A stretch of 64,000 nt of DNA from NCBI GenBank assembly GCA_900074885.1, contig FJUW01000012.1:496001-560000 (forward strand), given 5' to 3'. The notes under the pieces are model-generated. The model was given only the letters and a program-made list of their open reading frames with translations. It was not told the origin of the DNA and made no database searches. The stretch is from Rhynchosporium graminicola. Lineage: Eukaryota; Ascomycota; Leotiomycetes; Helotiales; Ploettnerulaceae. Positions 11,127-22,545 of this stretch are shown one piece after another; within the stretch, counting starts at the first letter, position 1, and every line of letters begins with the position of its first letter. Made by a program: the position numbers and the translations under genes.

Positions 11127-13719
11127 GGTGAGCGTCAACAAAACAAGAACAGCTCTGCGCAGCAATTGAGTATCCTGCAAGGGTTAATTGCGGCTCTTGA
11201 CGCGTTTCTGTTCGAGAGGAAAAGTGCAATTGAGAGAATGTTGATATTGAAGATTGGGTGAGAGGTCGAGACTGGGCGAAGGCGAAGGCGAAGGGGCACC
11301 AGGACCAAGCTTTTGTTTGGACGGACGGGGGTGCTCGTGGGTAGCCCCTTGGAAGGTAAGCAAATATACCTTTAGCCTCAGGTAGGTACTAGGTAGGTAA
11401 TGACTGGTGCCTTGGTTTTCGGCGATAGAAAGATAACGTTATCTGGTCCTAATGCAATGAATGGATGTGGAGTCGCGAAGGACTAGTCGTGCATATGTCG
11501 ATTCTCCTCCTACTGTACGAAGGGGAGGGCTGAGGCTGCGATACCGATATCCAGGAGAAAGGTGTTGACGGTACAGGACACGCAAGAGATGATTCGCGTA
11601 TGGATGGATACCAGTAAACAAGCCCATAATACTGTATTCCCTCCGTAAGTACAAACAAAGTACTAGTAAATGATGCTAATCACAGAGTGCAGTGACGATA
11701 CCAAGGACATACAATAAGTAATCCCAGCACAACCTCAACTAAATACCGTACCTTGGTTGGGTATCAACAGCATTGGCTCAGGATGTTTTTGGTGCAGGCA
11801 GGGTTGTGTGTTTTATCCGATAAACAGAGCTTTCGCGAGATGAAATTTGCATCCGTTTATAATACGAAGTACCGCACTTCTATCCATTTATCTGGTATCT
11901 TACCGCCAATCGATTGCTTGTATGCTTCCACGAAACCAAACATTGCATTGCCGTGCATTCCAATCCCCATATCATCACATGTTATTTCTCACGCCCTTCT
12001 CTTCGCCTACCCTCACCCTCACCCTCAACACCACACAACAAAGTACGTACGCTTTCGTACTACAGTACCGATAATGGGCGAGCGATAAGAGCTCTCTAGC
12101 CTCCCCTCTCACTTCCACTCACTCCCACTAAAACCCACGACTTTCTCATCCTTCCAAGGCACAGCCGCATCTACTATACTATACTGTACTATCGGGCCGC
12201 TCGAATCTCAACCAAGCGTTTGGCTCGGGCCTTGCTTTGGCAGGGCGACGCGGCTCGCTAGACTCTCCTTGGATAAGTGTCTTGGTAGGGGTAGCTTGAT
12301 TCTGATCCCCTGCGGCACACTGGCAGCGGCATGGGATAGGGCGGAGATGATGATTGGGTGAAATTCTGTTTCGAGGATTCTCGGGCTTTTTCGTTTCTTT
12401 TCCTCTTTCCTTCGTGCGTGGCCTGGCATAGCATAGCATATGAGAAGTAAGTTAGTTTTTGGCAGGCGAGAAAGTCGTTGCCAAGATAGATGTGGATTGC
12501 TTGTTGATTCACTTGGTAAACTGTTTACACACTCTACACTTCCGTAGGTAGATAGATGGGTAAAGATTCAAGATCGGGCTTTGAAGGCAAACAAAAAGTA
12601 AGATTCAGAAAGCGATCAAGAATGAATGACTGAATGAATGACTGAATGAATGACTGGAAAGGGGTCTGTCGGGCTTGAATTGACGCCGCCTGTAGCAAGA
12701 CAACCTACCCTATCAAAATCACACTAGATTTGTATCTGTCTGTCTATACTAACGAGGTAGTCGTCGGCTTTTGAGACCTCGCGTGTGATCAGATGACCAA
12801 ATCACGTGAAGAGAATTGCTCCTCAGGAATCAATCAACTTATTGCCAAGCTAGCTATGCGTGTGAAGGAGTGCAAGGTGGGCAAGTAACCAAACGGACAA
12901 TTAACCGAGTTCTCGAGATCTCTGTTGTCATAGCCCTCCTACCTCTCCTTCAGCAGATATGCTCATGGAGACATTATACCTACGGAAGTACTCTGTTTCT
13001 ATCGTACGTCTTGCGTTGAGGCTCGTGCTGTACGTAGTACAAGCACATACGTCAGTACTCCAGAGACCGTTCTCTTTTCTTAACCCGACCAATCATGGGT
13101 AGTATATCCAATCAAAATCAACGAGTCTCTCTCTCCCTAAGCCGATTTACACGTGGCGGAAGCTAGCTCTCTATCTACAGCGAGAGAGCATTTACGAAGT
13201 CGAGGCGAGGCAAGGCAAGGCAAGCAAGTCCATCTCCGGCAAAGCAGATGCCTCAATGAAGGAAAGGCATTAAATATTCACATGATTTTGAAGGATTACT
13301 TAAGTAATGTCCTGCAATGCCTTATTGGCTTTGACTCTGAATCACAGGCTACTTGGTAAAGTGATTCTCCAAAGCTTAAGCCCTATCACGAATTGATGAC
13401 TTTATCAAGGTGAACAGAGAATCGCTTTGCTAGAGACGAGTTTTCCCCAACCTCGAGTATGATTCTTACTTAGTCTAGGCTGATAGATCATGCGAAAGTC
13501 TCATAAACACCACTACTTATTTGCCCGGTGTGTCTGGTTCAAAGTGCCGTATGCTGTATCTTAGGTAGGAACAAGCTCTGGAACTTATCACTTCGCGATA
13601 TACGGTCAGTCTTACTTTTTGCCAACTTTCTTAGTTGATGGTCTAAGATATCGAGATTACTAAAAGATTCCCAAATTACATCGCCACAGATGAAATTGCC
13701 CCATCTCGAGATAGGACGC
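11127..13719. other. long intergenic region
   Basis: 2.6 kb between the start of the GH72 gene and the end of the MFS transporter gene. It contains TAGGTAGGTACTAGGTAGGTA words around 11380-11400 and a 12-bp tandem repeat near 12.6 kb. No gene or RNA was recognised; the part nearest 11127 is presumably the GH72 promoter. Confidence 0.55.
12621..12656 (+). repeat. tandem repeat, AATGAATGACTG x3
   Basis: Three perfect 12-bp units, 36 bp in all, in the intergenic region upstream of the GH72 gene. Confidence 0.95.
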
Positions 13720-16084
13720 TCAGACTTCATCGTGCGCATGAATCTTCTCTTCTTTCTCATTCGACACATTGGCATATAGTTCAACATCCGTGACGTGCTT
13801 CTTAAAGTGGCGGAGAGGAACCTTCTTCTCAAACCTACAACATACAATCAGTCTCACAAGTCCTCTGGATAGATTCCCCTGTCGAGAGGAAACAGGACTT
13901 ACAATTCATCAATCTCAGCTGGTGTGCGTCGTGCAACTTCAGGAAGAATAAACCAGGCGATAACCACAGCAACGAAGCCAGTCGCAGCGAAACTATATCT
14001 CGAATTAGTGACAGTTCAAATCTCTTCCTTCGCCTCGTGACCAAGAGATCCACGGAGTTCACTACTTACAAAAACCCAGTTTTGACGCCCCATTTCACTG
14101 TTCCGTTAATCATCAGTGGTGTACAGAAACTGAATATGATGGCCACCATATTGGACAGCGCGAGCGCCCAACCAGCAGTTCTCGCGCGCAAGCGCTGCTG
14201 TGGAATTTCAGCCGCGTATGCGTATCCGATAGCTGATGCTCCGGTTGTCGAAAATGTCGCTAGACAGGCAAAGAAGATCTGGTAGAATTGTTAGGTTTTG
14301 GTCTGTTGGAGGATTCGATAAGGAGTAGGACGAACAAGTAAAGAACTTGTCTCTTTGGTCTTGTAGTTGAAGCAACCAGTGATTCCAAGAGACAGGACGG
14401 AGAGGACGGTAATCGCATAAGGATACACCGTCAAGGGTCGACGACCAAACTGATCAGTTGAGCTGGCCGTGATGATGAGAGAGAGCAGTTGCACACATGT
14501 CAGGATGACGGTGACGAGGAAGGGGTTTTTGTTTCCCGCGTACTGGACTACAAACAGGAAGTGTAAGCTGAGACAGGTATTGATTTTTGAATGACTTCAC
14601 TTACAAAAGTATGTGGCATAAGTGTTGAAGACGCTCAAACCGACAAGCTGCTGCGTGATCTTGGGCCATGAAGCAATTATGAAACGGATCAGGTTGCGGC
14701 CTTGGAAGACCGCCATTGGTCCGAGTTCGGCATTTTGTTCGGCAAGCTGGCGTTCTTCCTCGATGGTAGCACTCATAATGCTCTGAAATGAATAAGTCAA
14801 TTAAGAGGTCCTCAAATGACCAGATGGATTGAAAGGTTGTGGGACTGGGGATTGGAAAAGAGACTCACAATCATTTCATCAACATTATAACCTTCAAGGT
14901 GTCCGTTGTATTTTTGAAGTACTTTTGCTGCCTTGTCGACCTTGCCTTTACTGACAAGCCACCAAGGACTCTCTGGAACGCATAGAAAGATGAGCAACAT
15001 CCCGCCGACCATTGCCCACTTCAACAAGTCAGCATTATTTCATTTCGTATGGACAGCCTGGATATGTTAGAACTTACTTGAGTATAGATAGGCGTCCGGA
15101 AATCGAGAGGCTTGATGTTATGTAGAGAATTGAGGGCTACAGCTCCGCAAAGCTGCCCAACAACAAACCAACTAAGAAATATTGTTAGTCTTGCTTCGAG
15201 AAGCTATTGAGAACAGGAAAAGCACTAGCAGGTAATACCCAGGAGAATGCTTACAAGCTGTAGGCATTGATAAAAAGTCCTTTCAGATTCGTCGGGGCAA
15301 TCTCAGACAGGTAGACAGGCAAAGTGGCTTGAAGCATGCCCACACCACAACCGGAAAGTAACTTCGCTATGAGCCAGTGCTCCCAAGATGTTGCAAACGT
15401 TTCCGCGAAGATGCTCTGATCGATCATTAGATTTCAATATCTATATTGACCCTACCAGGCACTATGACTTCGGACGCAGACTCATGGAGTAATTGTACTT
15501 ACTGCAGTCAGGAAAGCCCAAAGAATGTACATTGCGGCTTTGCGTCCATACGCCTCCGTTGCAAATTGAAGGAACTGTGAGAATTAGTTAAGATACCAAA
15601 GTAGTTTTGCTGCTGGAAACTTTACGATCTGACCTATCGTTTGGCCAGCCGATTGAATTCCACCCCACGCAGAAATGTATTTGCCATCGATGATTTTTGT
15701 CCCAGGAGATGCCATTTGTTTAATGAATCCCTTATTAGACACAATACCGCCGTTGAGAGTAATCTCTATTCGTTTAAATGAGCATGAGTAATTCGAAGAA
15801 AGAAAACTAATCCCCGCATCTCATGCTCATAATGTCAGAAGTTACTTACGGTATCCATCGAGTGATGCGCTGAACGCAGCTGCCATAGCCACGATGGTAA
15901 TGAGCTTTTGTTTCTTCACGCTCTGCCACCCGGAGAGATCGTCAATTTCCGATCGCATCTGGTGGTGGTTGCCATCGTGTCGAGTCTTTTCTGGCACCTC
16001 CTGGTGGGTAACAGACTCCACCTTCTCGACTTCGGCGTGGCTCTTGGCGATTTGGTTACCATCTTCCATTGTCGAAGCGGCCAT
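13720..16084 (-). CDS. MFS sugar transporter, maltose/alpha-glucoside permease type
   Basis: Eleven exons give 551 aa: 16084-15850, 15765-15626, 15574-15503, 15415-15255, 15171-15078, 15018-14869, 14782-14605, 14547-14336, 14278-14070, 13992-13903, 13834-13720. All ten introns (51-87 nt) are GT-AG and keep phase; the eighth uses the weaker donor GTTCGT. This would be a 12-helix sugar:proton symporter in the plasma membrane. Family marks: DGYQITLNGG in helix 1, YGRKAAM after helix 2, PESPWWLVSKGK at the end of helix 6 (sugar-porter signature), a central cytosolic loop with EEERQLAEQNAELG, YFFQYAGNKNPF in helix 7, and QFGRRPL. The AGN..PF form is typical of Mal11/Mph-like alpha-glucoside permeases rather than hexose carriers, but substrate cannot be read from sequence. 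It faces the GH79 gene across a 1.25-kb divergent promoter. The intron number is high for the window. Confidence 0.92.
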
Positions 16085-17331
16085 TGACAGCGCAAGGATG
16101 ATCTAGGCTGAATGCGAAGGAGGAGGCAATCGTGGAAGAAATGTGACAGTCCCGGAAGAATGCCAAGCGTTGCCTTAGATCTTGATCGAGGAGAGACTGC
16201 TGATACCTGCTACCACCTCGATCACGGTTGGGACATGGGGATGTTAAGTACTTGCCTAGATACACTACCTACATTCAGGTCTTGGCTCCAACAGATACCA
16301 GGGTACCAGGAGTTGTTCAACCTGATAGGGGCGGGATCCATCTGATTCGGATATTCAAAATTGAGTTTCTTGCCGGCGGAGCCATGTGATTGGCTCGGTG
16401 GGTATCTGCCAGGTGAAATATTGAGAGCACCATTACTGTAGGGGTCCTCATTCTGTTACTTGTAAAATTTTGGGATTGAGGCTGCGGGGGAAATATGGGG
16501 TACAACCAGTATGGGACAGTATGGAATGTGTGTGAACTATCCTCAGCTCTCATTTCCCCGGTTCAGAATCGCAGGCACGCCTCTTGCATAGAAGAAGCAA
16601 GCCTCTAGGATTTGGCCAGCTTGTGATATTGTCTTCGAAGTTCGAAGGATGCAGATATGGGTCTGGGATGCATAGGAACCTGCCCGAGTTAAGCAATCAG
16701 CCCCGAGGCTTGATGTTAGTGGCGCGTCTGCCAAATACTTCTGTCCGCCATCCCCGGACCCCAGATTCTCCATTCGCTCGGTTAGCGGCCTCGCTTCCCG
16801 TTGAATCCATACGCCTGATCTCAATCTCGGCGATGAGTCCAAGCCTAGGGAGCTTTTCATCATCTGATGATCTGACTAACTTGCGAACGGAGCAGAATGG
16901 CAGACTCCCAGGATGCAATGCGGGGTACTTCCGTGCATGACAAGCAACGTCTGTCTAGCAAGGTATAAGGTTCGTGACGGGGCATCTCAGAGCGACCACA
17001 AAAACAATTGGAGGATAATCATCGCCTCGAGCTTGATACTTGGTATCCTATCTGATACAATACCACTGGTACAAAGGAAGCATTGAACTGCCGTTGACAT
17101 TAACATACTATTAATAGGACACCAAGAGCAAAAAAGGGAAGCTTTTTGGGTAACTGGCGGCTTATTACGTAGTTTCAAAAGTATAAAACATGAGATGAAC
17201 CTTGAACACCATCCCCTATTTACGGCTTCTGTCTCTCAAGAATGTGATTACTGTACCCATTGAGTCCGCATTTTGATATATCCCGCTCTTTTCTTGCCGT
17301 ATATCACGACACCAAACACAGGCTCGCGAAC
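16085..17331. promoter_or_regulatory. divergent upstream region between transporter and GH79 gene
   Basis: About 1.25 kb separates the two start codons, so both promoters lie here. GCGGGG at 16484-16489 fits the CreA carbon-repressor consensus SYGGRG. That single short motif is weak evidence, but carbon repression would suit the flanking genes. No coding region is seen. Confidence 0.4.
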
Positions 17332-19191
17332 ATGGGCTACCATTTTCTTCAGCTGTGGCAGCTTTCTCTGTTGGGAATTGCTAATGCAGTCACTTTCAGT
17401 GTCTCAGCCACACCACCATCAAATGCGAGTCCTCGATTGAATCTGGCACCCATCGGCGTCTCGTATGTTCCACCCCAAAATCTTTGACATTGTACAATTC
17501 GTATAACACAATTCTAATATGTTCATAGGCTTGAATTCTTTGCGTTTCCCGCATACATGAATGATGTTCCCTCAACAAAGCAATGCCTCAGGAATATGCA
17601 GCAACATACAGGAGTATGGCCACCAATGAGAATTGGAGGTACAACAGGGTAGATTGCTCCAATATCCTCCACATATCGTACGTTCAACTTCTGACTTACG
17701 TTGTGATATAGAGATCGCGCAACGTACGATGCCTCTTCTTCAGCACCAGTGACGTACACAGTTTCAAAACCCGGTGATGCCCCTGCATCCCTGACATTTG
17801 GTCCATCTTTCATGTCTCTTGCAAATACATATGGTGGAAAAGTTACCTTAGGTATACATCTGTCCTCACAAAACGTTTCAACGATGGTTCTAAGTAAGGA
17901 ATAACTAGGCTTAAATCGCCGTTTGAACGATCAGAAAAATACACTCGCGGCAGCAGCAAAAGCCACCAGCTCGATGAGCAATCTAGAGGCCATCGAACTT
18001 GGGAATGAGCCAAACTGTAAGGCGCTTGATTTCATAGAATAATATCATCTCGGCAGACACTAATGCTGGCAACAGTCTTTACTGCCTCAGATCCAATTGC
18101 AGGCGGATCGGCTTGGACGGCTACCAGGGAATACGCCAGCCTAGTTTCATGGCAATCTGCAATCGGCTCCGCTCTCTCCACCACAAACATCTTCTCGGCA
18201 GGTGTCTACTTCGGCGTCTCCCCCATGAACAACAAAGCTTTGGCTGCTGTCGAAGGCAGCGCTCTCGGATATGTAAAGGACTTCAGCTCCCACAACTATC
18301 CGCAATCACAGAGCACCGCAAACCTCGCGGCTCTGATGAGTCACAGTGGTATTGCTAGTCAGGTGGCGCCATACAGGTCGGAATATTCTGCTGCTAAGTC
18401 CGCCGGAAAAGATTATGTTATGGGAGAAACGAACTCCGGTAGGTCGACCGGCCTTAATATCCAATATCCGATCATTAACATGGCACTCTAGCAACTCAAG
18501 GTGGCGGAGGAATAAGTCCCACATTTGGTTCTGCTCTTTGGCTGATGGATTACTCCATGCAACTCCTGCTCCTTGGTACCAAGGTAGGTTGTCTTGTCAC
18601 GCAAACACCTTTAGCTTACTGACCGACTGTGCAGGCGATTTACTTCCATCAGGGCACTGTGGGAAACTGTGAGTTCTTTTTTGCATTATGAGCCTTTCGC
18701 ATACGGAAACAATAAGCAGTTGAAGGGAGAAGCCTAATTTGGAACTAGGTCAATACTGTTGGTGGGGACGTTACAGCATGGGAGCACCATACTATGGCGC
18801 ATATTTCGCTACGCTCGCTCTTGCCGGTGCCGACCAAATAGCACCTCTAGATAGTGCAACCACGGCATATGCAGGTTATGGCATCTACAAAGGGGGTAAG
18901 CTGGTCAGAATCCTGCTCTACAATTCCGACTACTACGCCTCGGGAACGAGAACTTCACAATCCTTCACGCTCACAGGCTTGAGCGCCACTTCAGCTACAG
19001 CAAAGCGACTCACAGCTCCGAGCGCAACGTCTAGGCAAGATCAGGGTCAATCTCCTACGGTGGGTGGGCAGACGTTCGAAGACGGGACGTGTGAGATAAA
19101 AGGCACTGCCGTAAATGAAGCCATAACAGTAGCTGGAGGGAGTGCAACGGTTGTGCTCAAGGCTTCTGAAGCTTTGCTCATCGAGGTCTAG
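17332..19191 (+). CDS. secreted GH79-family glycosidase (beta-glucuronidase-like)
   Basis: Eight exons (17332-17462, 17529-17648, 17712-17851, 17909-18016, 18091-18438, 18492-18583, 18635-18668, 18749-19191) give 471 aa in one frame. A signal peptide is likely (LWQLSLLGIANA). The (beta/alpha)8 core shows LEFFAFPAYM, RIGGTTGDRATYD, the acid/base Glu164 in IELGNEPN and the probable nucleophile Glu279 in YVMGETNS. Then come GNCQYCWWGRYSMG and a C-terminal beta domain as in fungal GH79 proteins. Known members release glucuronic or 4-O-methyl-glucuronic acid from arabinogalactan proteins or similar glycans; this one would act outside the cell. The seventh exon is only 34 nt, and its borders were fixed by the AIYFHQGTVGN motif. 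The GH78 gene starts 758 bp downstream on the same strand and the sugar transporter is divergent, suggesting shared use in plant glycan breakdown. Exact substrate is inference. Confidence 0.88.
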
Positions 19192-19949
19192 TCACTATTG
19201 AAGCAATTGGATATTCTACGAAAGGCAGGAAGACGACTTCGCAAAGCTACACCTGTTTGATGATATGAGGCTCTTGCTCCTAAGTATAGTCCTTAACAAT
19301 TCATTGTCGAGATTCAAGTATAACTAGGAAGCAAATGTCAATCTTTTATTTCTATGTATATATTTAGGCACGATAAAGCCAGTGTTAAGCCTACATAGCC
19401 TAGATCATGTATGATTTGCTCTCTATCTTACAGAACTTCTCTTATCTTATAATGTACTGAGTATGAACTCCTGGGTATGTTCTCGCCAGGCGAAGGCCCA
19501 AAGGTCGAGGGAGCGGGCCGCTGGAGCGACTTCGCGTAAGGGATTGACTCAAACTGTAAACATTGGCCGGAAACGAATATGTTCGTCTGAAGTAAGCGAG
19601 ACACGCCAACCATGGGATGCTTTCGTACAACTGGCACGTGTCGCGCAGCCTCGGCAGCTTCATGCTGCGGACAGGGGATCCTTGGAAAAGATGCACTGAA
19701 TCGGAGTATGTACATCATTATGCATCGCGGTCTAATACTGTAGTAGTACTGCAAGCTCGAAGCCACCCGCTTCGGTGTAACCATCAGCGAGCGCTGTACC
19801 TCATTCAGCGCCAAGATCTGCTCCTACCCCTTCTGATGACTGATGAGGTATCTTCAAATAGTATTTTTGGTTACACATAATCTTTTGTCGGTTCCTTTGT
19901 ACGTACCGCAGTCTGTGTTTCACCTAAAAGGTACCCAGTAACCGTGATC
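19192..19949. other. intergenic between GH79 and GH78 genes
   Basis: 758 bp that must carry the end of the GH79 transcript and the promoter of the GH78 gene. No further feature is recognised. Confidence 0.5.
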
Positions 19950-22545
19950 ATGACGTCAAAGGTCCCAGCAAGTGAGCAAGAGGTATGATACCATCTCCAT
20001 TTTCTTGAAGCTATATAGGAGTCAACACAAACTCACAATTTCTACAGACCATCAATCGCCTCAATGCTAACTGGGTGTGGCATCCAGATTGGGTCGACAG
20101 CTCCACGGACAATACAGCTGGACGAATCGTTAGATTCTCACGGCATTTCGTTCTTTCTTCTCAGCCCAATGAAGCTTTGCTACATTTCTCCGCAGATACT
20201 CGATACAAGCTTTATGTGAATGGGACTCATGTCGCTATTGGACCATCGAGGAGCAGTCTTTTGATCTGGTACTATGACTCCTTAGACATAGCACCATTTT
20301 TGAAGCCTGGCGAGAACGAGATTGTTTTCCTAGTTCTACGATACTATGTGGCTACTCGAACTGCATCGCCGTTTGAGAGGACGGCATTTCCTGGTTTGAC
20401 TGTATACGGCAGTGTACGTGCAGGCGATGCGAACGTGGATCTGGCTTCTGGTACTGGGTGGGAGGCGCAGATAGATGAAAGTATTGCCTTTCCATCAGGC
20501 TTGATAGACGATGTCTTCCTACATGCAAGTAACCACCGAATCAAAATCTTGTCCATTTCAAGCTCCTAACAGAATTTGCATAGATAAATGAGCGTATCTC
20601 TCCCATCAGCAGGAGTAAAGTTGTGACCCCACGAGCATACGGCATGGGAACACTAAATGGGGATCTACTCCCCTGGCGGCTGCGGAAGCGTTCGATTCCC
20701 GTGTATGAGGAGAGTATTTGTGTAATAAACACAATCCGGGCTTGCAAGAGTGACATTGAATTGGAGAGATGGAACGATCTTTTCGGCTCCAACATACCTT
20801 TGAATCTCCCCAGTGGTTCCTACCATAAACTTGATTTACAGGCAGACGTTCACTCGACAGCTTTCGTTCGCTGGAAGTTCAAGTCGAGCGAGAAATCAAG
20901 TATCAAGATCAAGGTTACGTATTCTGAGGGGTACGAGCTCGAACCTCGTTCTTACCCTTTCTTTAGAAATAAGAAAGACCGCTTGAATGCTGGAGGAATG
21001 ATAATCGGCCCTTTTGATGAGGTTGAACTTGATCTCGTCGAATCACAGTCGATTACCTACGAGCCCTTTTGGTTTCGTACTTTCCGGGTGTTGCGATTAG
21101 AGATCTCTGTTGGTTCTGGAGCAATTGAATTCGAGTCTTTCGAAGCTACGCAAATAAATTATCCGCTCGCACTGAAGTCTAGCTGGATAGAGCCAGGCGA
21201 TGATCACAGTGAGAAGATTTGGGAAGTATCAATCAGAACCATGCGGAATTGCATGTTTGATGGATACTCAGACTGCCCATTCTATGAGCAACTTCAGTAA
21301 GCAAATCCATAACAGTTATCCCAGTGAAAAAAATTTGAATTAAACATTTCCAGATACTCAGGCGATAGTCGCCAAGTTGGGTTATTCCACTATCTCATCT
21401 CTGGAGACGATCGGCTCATGCGACAAGCCATTAGCAATTTCGCAGCCTCAGTAACCTACGAAGGTCTCACGCAGTCTCGATTTCCCTCACATGTCCCGCA
21501 AATAATTGCCGGATTCTCGCTCTACTGGGTTCTTCAAGTATGTGATCACCACCTGTTCTTTGGTGACACTGCATATAGCCGTTCCTTTCTGCCGCGAATA
21601 GATGGTGTTCTTGAGTTTTTCAACTCCCAAATTGATGACTTGGGGCTTGTCAGCGACCTACCATACGATGCATGGCAATTCGTCGACTGGGTCACCACAT
21701 GGGGCGCGACAGACTCTCACCCGGATAAAGGAGTTCCCACATCAGGGAGGAAGTCAAATCGGCATACACACTTCAGCATGCTTTATGCCTACACACTCAA
21801 GCAAGCCGCGAATCTCTTGCGAGAAGTGGGCCGGCCAGGTCATGCCGACGAATACGAATCACGGATCTCTCCTCTCCTCAGAGCGATCCGAAAACACTGC
21901 TACGATGGTAAATACTTCACGGATTCGACAGCTGATATTGCGGATGATTTAGCATATTCTGAGCATTCACAAGTCTGGGCAGTGCTATCAGGTGCCGCGG
22001 ACCCTGAGGATGCCGCACGTCTTCTTGCAACGTCGTTCCAGAACGTGAGATTCTCGAAATGCTCCTACATGATGCGTTTTTACGCGCTAAGAGCCTTTGC
22101 CATTGCAGGAGATGGAGTCTACGAATCCGTCTGGACGCAGATGTGGGATCCATGGCGGGATATGTTAGCGGATAATCTTACGACGTGGGCGGAGGATGAT
22201 GTGCGGCAAAGATCTGACTGTCATGCGTGGGGAAGTGTTCCGATATACGAGTACTGTACTGAGCTGGCGGGGATTTTCCCTTTGAAAGCAGGCTCCGCCA
22301 AGATCTCTTTCAAGCCTCGCCTGACTTTGAGTCGAGAGATTGAAGCGAAGGTGGCATTGGGTAAAGACAATGTTGCGACTGTCTCGTGGAAGACTGACAA
22401 TGACGGTCATAAACGAGTTAGACTACAACTTGAGAAACCTGCAGAGGTAGTGAGTAAGCTCCCCGGAGCTGCTGAGGTGGAACATGGGGTGGTTGATAGT
22501 GTTGATCTCGAGTTCCACCTCGTTCCCGCTGTAAATCCTATCTGA
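19950..22545 (+). CDS. GH78-family alpha-L-rhamnosidase-like enzyme
   Basis: Four exons, 19950-19982, 20048-20524, 20584-21296 and 21354-22545, give 804 aa. The second intron is GC-AG (GCAAGT...ATAG); a GT donor four bases later would break the frame. Family marks: an N-terminal beta domain with FSADTRYKLYVNG and IGPSR, then DGYSDCPFYEQLQYSGDSR, which matches the acidic active-site block of GH78 (CP..DER..W.GD, here Glu405 and Asp411). Further on are WGATDSHPDKG and RSDCHAWGSVP, followed by a C-terminal beta domain. The reaction would be removal of terminal alpha-L-rhamnose from pectin (rhamnogalacturonan), arabinogalactan or flavonoid glycosides. No signal peptide is visible after MTSKVPASEQE, so the enzyme may be intracellular, acting on small imported glycosides, unlike its secreted GH79 neighbour. 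An upstream exon carrying a signal peptide was looked for and not seen. Confidence 0.9.

Noticed and set aside
11380..11400. Telomere-like repeat from TAGGTAGGTA words
   Set aside because: The units are TAGG/TAGGTA, not TTAGGG, and lie between ordinary genes.
12179..12512. Three overlapping minus-strand open frames
   Set aside because: Low-complexity, no family motif and no splice structure; likely chance.
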